Of a stretch of 64,000 nucleotides of DNA, positions 56,753 through 64,000 are shown in pieces (position 1 is the stretch's first letter; each line of letters starts with the position of its first letter). The notes under the pieces are model-generated. The model worked only from the letters and a program-made list of their open reading frames with translations. It did not search any database and had not been told where the DNA came from. Source of the DNA: Ignavibacteria bacterium (GTDB taxonomy: Bacteria > Bacteroidota > Ignavibacteria > Ignavibacteriales > Melioribacteraceae); assembly GCA_009773205.1 (NCBI GenBank), contig WPAE01000006.1:1-64000 (forward strand), given 5' to 3'. The translations under genes and the position numbers were made by a program.

Positions 56753-57861
56753 TTGAAAAATATTTAAATAAAATTATTTCAGGCGATTGCTTACAGCTAC
56801 TCAAGAAGTTACCCGATAATTCGGTTGATGTTACATTTGCAGATCCGCCTTTTAATTTGAAAAAGAGTTATAACAGTTACAAGGACAGCTTGAGCTTGCA
56901 AGAATACTTAAACTGGTGTGAACAGTGGATAACAGAACTAGTTCGAATAACAAAACCAACGGGTTCAATATTTATTCATAATATTCCCAAGTGGTTGACC
57001 TATTATGCAGCTTTTCTAAACAGACAAGCAGATTTTAAGCATTGGATAAGCTGGGATGCGCCAACTGCTCCTATGGGAAAATCGCTTCAACCGGGTCATT
57101 ATGGAATATTATTTTATGCGAAGGATTCCAAAAGATTGAAATATTATGAAATTCGACATCCTCACAAGAGAACAAGAAAAACCGGTTTGCTTGCTAAAGA
57201 TTACGGAGGCAAAAAATCATTACTTCATCCTTTTGGTCCATTAGTATCTGATGTCTGGACAGATATTCATAGGATAAAACACAACAAGTTTAGGGATGAG
57301 CATCCATGCCAATTACCAATTCATTTACTCGAAAGAATTATTTTAATGAGTACTGATGAAGGAGATATCGTACTTGATCCATTTATGGGCACAGGTACTA
57401 CTGCAATTGCTGCAAAACGATTAGGCAGACAGTTTATTGGTTTTGATTTAGATGAACATTATGTAAAAATTACTCAACGGAAGTTAGATTTTGAAGAGCC
57501 AAACACAAAAATTGGTAACGCTTGGGTTAGTTTTTATCTTGATGAAGTTGTTACTCTTCGAAATGCCGATTGGGATTACTTAAAAAATTATTTTCACATT
57601 CCGCCTACTGCTGAGCAAATTGATACGACTAAGATAGTACTTAAAAAAGGAAGTAAAGTTTATTCAACATTGAATGATTTATCTGTTCTGAAGTACAAGA
57701 ATAATGGGTCTAAACAACCTCATCTTTCATTGTTTGAACCGAATGTTTTGTATCACCCAAGTAATAAAAGGAAGGAAAGCAAATTGAATGAATCGGAAAA
57801 AAAGAAGTCCACTATTAAGAATTACCAATCAATGAAAAACAAAAAAACTAAGAAAAATTAA
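56749..57861 (+). CDS. Beta-class DNA adenine/cytosine-N4 methyltransferase
   Basis: ADPPFNLKKSYNSYKD (motif IV) precedes DPFMGTGTTAIAAKRLGRQFIGFD (motif I); overlaps the endonuclease by 4 nt. Confidence 0.9.
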   Translation: MIEKYLNKIISGDCLQLLKKLPDNSVDVTFADPPFNLKKSYNSYKDSLSLQEYLNWCEQWITELVRITKPTGSIFIHNIPKWLTYYAAFLNRQADFKHWISWDAPTAPMGKSLQPGHYGILFYAKDSKRLKYYEIRHPHKRTRKTGLLAKDYGGKKSLLHPFGPLVSDVWTDIHRIKHNKFRDEHPCQLPIHLLERIILMSTDEGDIVLDPFMGTGTTAIAAKRLGRQFIGFDLDEHYVKITQRKLDFEEPNTKIGNAWVSFYLDEVVTLRNADWDYLKNYFHIPPTAEQIDTTKIVLKKGSKVYSTLNDLSVLKYKNNGSKQPHLSLFEPNVLYHPSNKRKESKLNESEKKKSTIKNYQSMKNKKTKKN

Positions 57862-58022
57862 TTCTAATCTTTCCAAAAGTATTATCAAGAAATTTTTAAC
57901 TGTAATGGTGAGCCACATATTGGGCTTACCTTTTTGTAGAGTTATTCCATAAACTTAAAAATAATTGCTTTTCGTTTTTACTTTGTCTAAAATAACTGTT
58001 CAAACTTTGGTAAAAAACATTA

Positions 58023-60854
58023 ATGGAATCAAAAGTTGTAATTAGGGGTGCACGCGAACATAATCTTAAAAATATAGATCTGGAAATCCCTCGCGATTCG
58101 TTTGTGGTTATTACGGGGCTTTCTGGCTCAGGCAAATCTTCACTCGCATTCGATACAATCTATGCAGAAGGGCAAAGAAGATACATCGAATCGCTTTCTT
58201 CCTATGCGCGACAGTTTTTAGATCAACTTGAAAAACCGGATGTTGATTTGATAGAAGGTTTAAGCCCGGCAATTTCTATTGAGCAAAAATCAACTCATGG
58301 AAATCCTCGCTCTACTGTTGGAACAGTAACTGAGATTTACGATTACCTACGGTTGCTATTTGCAAGAGTTGGACATGTAAACTGTTACAACTGCGGCAGA
58401 CCAGTAGTTAAGCAATCTTCAGATCAAATAACTGAAACTGTTCTAAAAGAGTTTGCTGACAAACGAATTATCGTTCTCGCACCTGTAATTCGTGGCAGAA
58501 AAGGGCATTACCGCGAACTGTTCCAAGAAATTCTAAGAGATGGCTTTATTCGTGCGCGTATTGATGGTGAAATAATTGAGATTACTGATGAGTTTAAAGT
58601 TGATCGTTATAAAACACATGATATAGAAATAGTTGTTGATAGATTAAAATTGAGTGAGAAAGCAAGCTCGCGTGTAACTGAATCAATTGGAGTTGCTCTC
58701 AATTATGGAAATGGAAATGTAATTGTAAATGATGGAACTAAGGATTTTGTTTACAGCCGAAACTTTGCTTGTCTTGATTGCGGAATTGGTTTTGCAGAAT
58801 TAGCTCCAAATTCTTTTTCATTTAATTCGCCTTATGGTTCCTGTCCAGATTGCGATGGGCTTGGCGAGAAACGTGAACTTGATGTTAATCTTATTATTCC
58901 GGATTGGTATAAAACAATTAATGAAGAGGGAATTGCTGCAATAGGCAAGCCGCGTAGCACTTGGTTTTTTAATCAACTTAAAATTATTGCAGAAAAGTTT
59001 GGCTTTACATACGATACAAAGCTTAGCGATTTTACTAAAGAGCAATTGGATGTACTGCTAAACGGCACTAAAGAAAAAATTGCGTTTTCATATACTTACG
59101 GTGGTGGAAAGCAGGTTACTTACATGCATAAGTTCAATGGCGTAATGAATTATATAAACCATTATTATCAAAATACCTCTTCCAACAAAATTCGTGAGTG
59201 GGCAGAAGCATATATGGAAATAATGACTTGCTCGGCATGCAAAGGCGGAAGGCTTAAGAAAGAATCTCTTTCTGTAACTTTGAATGGATTAAACATAGCC
59301 CAAGTTTCTGCTCAATCTATTGACAAGGCTAAAAGATTTTTTAATACTCTGAAACTTACTGAACGGGAAAAATTAATCGCTGCACAAATTCTAAAAGAAA
59401 TTACTTCACGTTTAGATTTCTTATTGAATGTTGGATTAGATTATTTAACTCTTTCCCGCTCTGCAAGAACTCTTTCTGGCGGCGAATCTCAAAGAATTAG
59501 ACTTGCAACTCAAATTGGCTCTCAATTGGCAGGCGTTCTTTATATACTTGATGAACCAAGTATCGGGCTACATCAATCTGATAATGTTAAGCTCATTAAT
59601 TCGCTTAAAAATTTACGCGATCTTGGGAATACTGTAATAGTTGTTGAACACGATAGAGAAACAATTGAAAGTTCGGATTACATTGTAGATCTTGGACCCA
59701 AAGCTGGCGTGCATGGCGGTGAGGTTGTTTTACAAGGTAGGACAATAAACATTCTTAAATCTAAAAATGGGAACCATTCTCTAACTCTTGAATATTTGAA
59801 AAACAATAAACAAATAGAGTTTAACTCGAAAAGAAGAAGTGGAAGTGGAAAGTTTATAGAGCTTAAGAAAGCAAACGGAAACAATCTTAAAAATGTTAAT
59901 CTCAAAATTCCTCTTAGCACATTTATTGCAGTTACAGGTGTAAGCGGCTCAGGAAAATCTTCTTTGATCAATGAAACTCTTGTGAAAATCCTTACCAAGA
60001 AAATTTACAATTCTAAAGTTGTTCCGCTAGCTTACAAAGAAATTATTGGTCTCGAACATGTTGATAAAGTTATCGAAATTGATCAATCGCCCATTGGAAG
60101 AACTCCGAGATCAAACCCGGCAACTTATACTGGATTGTTCACTCATATTAGAGATTTGTTTGCTCAGCTTCCAGAATCGAAAATGCGCGGATACTCTCCA
60201 GGCCGTTTCAGTTTTAATGTTAACGGCGGCAGGTGCGAAGAATGCGAAGGAGACGGCTTAAAGAAAATAGAAATGAATTTTCTTCCAAATGTTTATGTAC
60301 TCTGCGAGGTTTGCAACGGTAAAAGATACAACAGAGAAACTTTAGAAATACTATACAAGACAAAATCTGTTGCTGATATTCTTGATATGACTGTTGAAGA
60401 ATCAGTCGGTTTCTTTGAAGACTATCCAGCGCTCCAGCGAAAAGTAAAAGCGTTAAATGATGTTGGTCTTAGTTACATTAAACTTGGGCAGCAAGCAACT
60501 ACTTTAAGCGGAGGCGAAGCACAACGTGTGAAACTTGCCACTGAATTGAGCAAAGTTCAAACAGGCAGCACAATTTATATTTTGGATGAACCTACAACAG
60601 GGCTTCATTTTGAAGATGTAAATATTCTTCTAAAAGTTTTGAATCAATTAGTTGAAAAGGGGAATACAGTTATTGTAGTTGAACACAATTTAGATGTCAT
60701 TAAAGTTGCTGATCATGTTGTAGATCTTGGTCCCGGCGGCGGTGAATATGGAGGAAATATAATTGCTGAAGGAACGCCGGAACAAATTGCAAATAATGCC
60801 GAAAGCATAACAGGCAGGTTTTTACTAAAAGAATTAGAAAGGAAGCAAATATGA
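58023..60854 (+). CDS. uvrA: Excinuclease ABC subunit A
   Basis: [46 protein letters not shown]; zinc fingers; [12 protein letters not shown]. Confidence 0.97.
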   Translation: MESKVVIRGAREHNLKNIDLEIPRDSFVVITGLSGSGKSSLAFDTIYAEGQRRYIESLSSYARQFLDQLEKPDVDLIEGLSPAISIEQKSTHGNPRSTVGTVTEIYDYLRLLFARVGHVNCYNCGRPVVKQSSDQITETVLKEFADKRIIVLAPVIRGRKGHYRELFQEILRDGFIRARIDGEIIEITDEFKVDRYKTHDIEIVVDRLKLSEKASSRVTESIGVALNYGNGNVIVNDGTKDFVYSRNFACLDCGIGFAELAPNSFSFNSPYGSCPDCDGLGEKRELDVNLIIPDWYKTINEEGIAAIGKPRSTWFFNQLKIIAEKFGFTYDTKLSDFTKEQLDVLLNGTKEKIAFSYTYGGGKQVTYMHKFNGVMNYINHYYQNTSSNKIREWAEAYMEIMTCSACKGGRLKKESLSVTLNGLNIAQVSAQSIDKAKRFFNTLKLTEREKLIAAQILKEITSRLDFLLNVGLDYLTLSRSARTLSGGESQRIRLATQIGSQLAGVLYILDEPSIGLHQSDNVKLINSLKNLRDLGNTVIVVEHDRETIESSDYIVDLGPKAGVHGGEVVLQGRTINILKSKNGNHSLTLEYLKNNKQIEFNSKRRSGSGKFIELKKANGNNLKNVNLKIPLSTFIAVTGVSGSGKSSLINETLVKILTKKIYNSKVVPLAYKEIIGLEHVDKVIEIDQSPIGRTPRSNPATYTGLFTHIRDLFAQLPESKMRGYSPGRFSFNVNGGRCEECEGDGLKKIEMNFLPNVYVLCEVCNGKRYNRETLEILYKTKSVADILDMTVEESVGFFEDYPALQRKVKALNDVGLSYIKLGQQATTLSGGEAQRVKLATELSKVQTGSTIYILDEPTTGLHFEDVNILLKVLNQLVEKGNTVIVVEHNLDVIKVADHVVDLGPGGGEYGGNIIAEGTPEQIANNAESITGRFLLKELERKQI

Positions 60855-61225
60855 AAACTACAGTTAATGAGTTTAGAACTTACCGCTCTGAAATGAACGA
60901 GAGAATATTAAATTCGGGTTTTCGCGATTTCAACAAATTTTTTGCACTTGATAACAAAGCTTATGTTAGCGGCGCTTTAAACTCTAAAACAAAAGAATTG
61001 ATGGGGCTAGTTGCTTCAATGGTTCTTCGCTGCAACGACTGCATTCTTTATCATGTTGACCGCTCAATACATGAAGGCGCAACTGAACAAGAAATGTACG
61101 AATCATTTAACATAGCTTTAGTTGTTGGCGGTTCAATTGTAATTCCGCATCTCCGCTATGCGATTGAAAAAATGGATGAACTTTTTGCAGAGAAAAAGAA
61201 TGAAAGCCAAACTAATAATTCCTAA
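60851..61225 (+). CDS. Carboxymuconolactone decarboxylase (AhpD-like) family
   Basis: ALNSKTKELMGLVASMVLRCNDCILYHVDRSIHEGATEQEMYESFNIALVVGG. Confidence 0.88.
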   Translation: MKTTVNEFRTYRSEMNERILNSGFRDFNKFFALDNKAYVSGALNSKTKELMGLVASMVLRCNDCILYHVDRSIHEGATEQEMYESFNIALVVGGSIVIPHLRYAIEKMDELFAEKKNESQTNNS

Positions 61226-62537
61226 ACAAGTAGTTACTGTTAATAATAACAACGATGTTTTTGTAAATCACGCTGTTGAAATTTCCAACGGTGTTATAAC
61301 CAAGATTGAACCCGTTCAAAATTTTGTTCTTTCTGAGTATGAAGTCCTGAACTATCAGAATTATGTTTTAATTCCCGGCTTTGTTCAAACACATATTCAT
61401 TTATGCCAAACACTTTTCCGGGGTTTTGCAGATGATCTCGAACTGCTCGATTGGCTTCAGAAAAGAATCTTTCCTTTTGAAAACTCACATAACAAAAATT
61501 CATTAAGAATTTCTGTTCAACTTGGGATAAACGATTTGTTAGCCGGCGGAACAACAACTTTGCTTGATATGGGAACTCTCCGTCATCAGGAAGTGATTTT
61601 TGAAGAGCTGATTTATTCTGGTATGCGTGCTTTTGCCGGAAACTGTATGATTGATCAAAACAACTTATTCTCTACTTTTTCCGAAACTACTGATTGGAAT
61701 TTGAAGGCAAGCTATGATTGGGCAAAGTCGTTCCATAATTTGTGTAGCGGAAAAATTAAGTATGGATTTGCGCCGCGCTTTGTTCTTTCTTGCTCCGAAA
61801 AACTTCTCAAAGAAACCAAAGAAATGATGAAAGATTTTCCCGGCTCTGTTTTACACACTCATTCTTCAGAAAATAAAAATGAAGTTGAAACCGTTAGAGA
61901 TTTAACCGGCAAAGAAAATGTTGAATACTTTGATTCCATTGGTTTACTTGATGATCATACAGTATTAGCTCATTGTATTCATTTGAACGAAAACGAAATT
62001 AAATCTCTTAAGAACAACAAAGTTAAAATTTCTCACTGTCCTTCTTCTAATCTGAAACTCGGCTCAGGTGTTGCAAACGTTCCGCGTTTTATAAAAGAAG
62101 GAATCTCGGTTTCACTTGGCGCAGACGGTGCGCCTTGCAACAATAGCCTAAGCGCTTTTACAGAAATGAGGCACGCAGGGTTGATTCAAAAACCAATTTA
62201 TGGTCCAACAGCGATGGATGCGCTTACAGTTTTTCGTCTTGCAACTATGGAAGGCGCAAAAGCTCTACATCTCGAAAAAGAAGTTGGAAGTATAGAAGTT
62301 GGAAAGAAAGCAGATTTTGTTCTGTTAGATTTGGATAAAGCAGACCAGCCCATACAAATGAATGAACAAAGCATTTATTCCAGTATTGTTTACTCTGCCA
62401 CTAAAGAAAATGTAAAAGCGGTATTTGTAGATGGAGAGTTGAAAGTAGAAAGCGGGAAATCGGTTATTTATGATGAACAAAAGCTGACAGCTAATGGTAA
62501 AAATCAATTTGAAGAATTATTAAAGAGGGTTAATTGA
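61200..62537 (+). CDS. Amidohydrolase (MTA/SAH deaminase-like)
   Basis: LIPGFVQTHIHLCQTLFRGFADDLELLDWLQKRIFPFE...LHTHSSENKNEVE...SLGADGAPCNNSLSAFTEMR; overlaps the upstream gene, ATG at 61200. Confidence 0.9.
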   Translation: MKAKLIIPKQVVTVNNNNDVFVNHAVEISNGVITKIEPVQNFVLSEYEVLNYQNYVLIPGFVQTHIHLCQTLFRGFADDLELLDWLQKRIFPFENSHNKNSLRISVQLGINDLLAGGTTTLLDMGTLRHQEVIFEELIYSGMRAFAGNCMIDQNNLFSTFSETTDWNLKASYDWAKSFHNLCSGKIKYGFAPRFVLSCSEKLLKETKEMMKDFPGSVLHTHSSENKNEVETVRDLTGKENVEYFDSIGLLDDHTVLAHCIHLNENEIKSLKNNKVKISHCPSSNLKLGSGVANVPRFIKEGISVSLGADGAPCNNSLSAFTEMRHAGLIQKPIYGPTAMDALTVFRLATMEGAKALHLEKEVGSIEVGKKADFVLLDLDKADQPIQMNEQSIYSSIVYSATKENVKAVFVDGELKVESGKSVIYDEQKLTANGKNQFEELLKRVN

Positions 62538-63124
62538 AAATTATTTTTGCAACTCAGAACCAAGGAAAAGCAAAAGAAGTAAAAAATCTTTTCGAGAGGA
62601 CCAAAATTAAAATTGTTTCACTTGCAGATTTAGGAAACGATATTGACATAGAAGAAACCGGAACAACTTTTTATGAGAATGCATTTATAAAAGCAAAAGC
62701 TATTTATGATATTTATAAAACGCCGGTAATCTCAGATGATTCGGGGTTAGAAATTGAACAACTTGATGGCAGACCTGGAGTTTATAGTGCACGTTATGCC
62801 GGAGAAAGTTGCAGCTTTGATGACAACAACAGAAAAGTAATTGCAGAATTGAAGGACTTCTCACATCCGCATAGAGCAAAGTTTATTTCTCAAGCTTTAT
62901 ATTACGATGGGGGCGAAGCAATTGCTTTTGTTGGAGAATTACACGGCAGAATTATTGATAAACCAAGGGGCAGTTTTGGATTTGGGTACGATCCAATTTT
63001 CATACCCGATGGTTTTGCAAACACTTTAGCTGAATTAATGATAGAAGAAAAAAACACAATCAGCCATCGCGCAAAATCTTTTGAGCAGCTTCGGGCAAAG
63101 ATTTTAGCGAAAGCTCAGGTGTAG
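62534..63124 (+). CDS. rdgB: XTP/dITP diphosphatase (RdgB/HAM1)
   Basis: IIFATQNQGKAKEVKNLF, SDDSGLEIEQLDGRPGVYSARYAGE, PRGSFGFGYDPIFIPDG. Confidence 0.95.
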   Translation: MKIIFATQNQGKAKEVKNLFERTKIKIVSLADLGNDIDIEETGTTFYENAFIKAKAIYDIYKTPVISDDSGLEIEQLDGRPGVYSARYAGESCSFDDNNRKVIAELKDFSHPHRAKFISQALYYDGGEAIAFVGELHGRIIDKPRGSFGFGYDPIFIPDGFANTLAELMIEEKNTISHRAKSFEQLRAKILAKAQV

Positions 63125-63190
63125 CGAATAACAATGCAATACTAATAATACATCGAGAGAATTCTTTACTACATAGACGAGGAAAACTTA

Positions 63191-64000
63191 ATGGAACTTA
63201 TTCTACTTATCGGTTGGTTGATGATTATCAATGGCGCTTTAGGCGGGCAATATATTCTGAAATGGATGGGTAACCAACCTGAATTTGTTGGCAATCAACC
63301 TGTTGGTGTTTCTCCAGGAGTTATGACATGGTGGAGAGAACTTTCAAAACTTATTTGGGCTGTAATTGCTGTTATTATTGAAGTTATACGAGGGAAAGAA
63401 TTAAAATATTTGATGCCAGGTGCTGCCTCTATGATAACTATTATGATCTGTGCGTTCACAGGTGTTATCGAAAACATAGGATTTTTTTATCTCCCTAAAT
63501 ATTATTCGCCTCATCTCTATGCTCCTTATGTAAATGTTTATCTTGTAATGCTTCCATTTTTTGGTAAGATATTATTTAATGCTTCTATTAGAAAAGAACA
63601 TTGGATTGGTATCTCACTTGTTGTTATTGGGCTTGCTGTTCCACACATACCAAGAATTTTAGGGGATAGCATAAGTGCAAGCGAAACCTTGGATTTTACA
63701 GCAATAATTTGGGTAATTATTATTAACTGTTGTTTGTGCTCACAGCAAGTATTGAATAACAAAACAGTTCAACTTGCTGTAAAGGGAGTTGGTCCAAACG
63801 CACTTGTTATGTGGCGCGAAATCTGGAAAATGACTTTCATTTGGTCTGCGTTAATAATTTTTCCATTAATTGGCAGCATTATAGATATTAACTTTCCACA
63901 AAATGTTTCTGTAGAAAAATTTGAAAGAAGAGTTCTTTCATTTGTTAACGAGAGCGATAAAACATTTTTGCTTTCTTACTACGAAAAATCTGGCGATGAA
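63191..64000 (+). CDS. Multi-TM membrane protein (EamA/DMT-like), truncated by window end
   Basis: Continuous frame from ATG 63191 to the window end: MELILLIGWLMIINGALGGQYILKWMGNQPEF...WWRELSKLIWAVIAVIIEVIRG. Absent from the ORF track because no stop occurs in the window. Confidence 0.7.
   Translation, partial: MELILLIGWLMIINGALGGQYILKWMGNQPEFVGNQPVGVSPGVMTWWRELSKLIWAVIAVIIEVIRGKELKYLMPGAASMITIMICAFTGVIENIGFFYLPKYYSPHLYAPYVNVYLVMLPFFGKILFNASIRKEHWIGISLVVIGLAVPHIPRILGDSISASETLDFTAIIWVIIINCCLCSQQVLNNKTVQLAVKGVGPNALVMWREIWKMTFIWSALIIFPLIGSIIDINFPQNVSVEKFERRVLSFVNESDKTFLLSYYEKSGDE

Overview
AT-rich window with a Bacteroidota/Ignavibacteria-like gene complement (type IX secretion sorting domains, PorV-like protein, SusC-like TonB receptor); the lineage is inferred from gene content. 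Positions 1-~8,030 are accessory. Two ~0.2 kb direct repeats (55-295 and 5141-5348) each begin with the 3' half of a tRNA-Gln(CTG)-like gene and bound a ~5 kb unit with no integrase in the window. The unit carries a DUF6266-like protein, an ArdC-N-like antirestriction remnant invaded by short palindromes, and an AAA_14/DUF4143 ATPase. Next to it are an AbiEii-like toxin remnant, a Panacea (DUF4065)/RelE-like toxin-antitoxin pair, a TIR-bounded MITE-like element and an IS1380-type transposase remnant. From ~8 kb the window is mostly backbone: an ECF sigma/anti-sigma/Spy-like cluster, a T9SS/TonB secretion locus, rnhC, pfkA, tRNA-Asp, frr-pyrH-tsf-rpsB, rpsI-rplM, a deoxyhypusine synthase-like gene, a ptpS-folE-SDR (biopterin-like) operon, clpB, an SbtA/SbtB-like pair, a DpnII-like R-M system, uvrA and rdgB. 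The strongest unusual signals are (i) palindromic repeat families that appear inserted in-frame in coding sequence (ArdC-like ORF; a 99-bp repeat in the DpnII-like ORF with a 98/99 identical intergenic copy at 36053), resembling Rickettsia palindromic elements; (ii) tandem attachment-site architecture at tRNA-Gln and a similar direct-repeat pair behind tRNA-Asp; (iii) degenerate tRNA-Asp 5' fragments, one interrupted by a palindrome; (iv) a ptpS-folE-SDR cluster that looks like tetrahydrobiopterin synthesis rather than queuosine synthesis. No CRISPR array or rRNA was seen.
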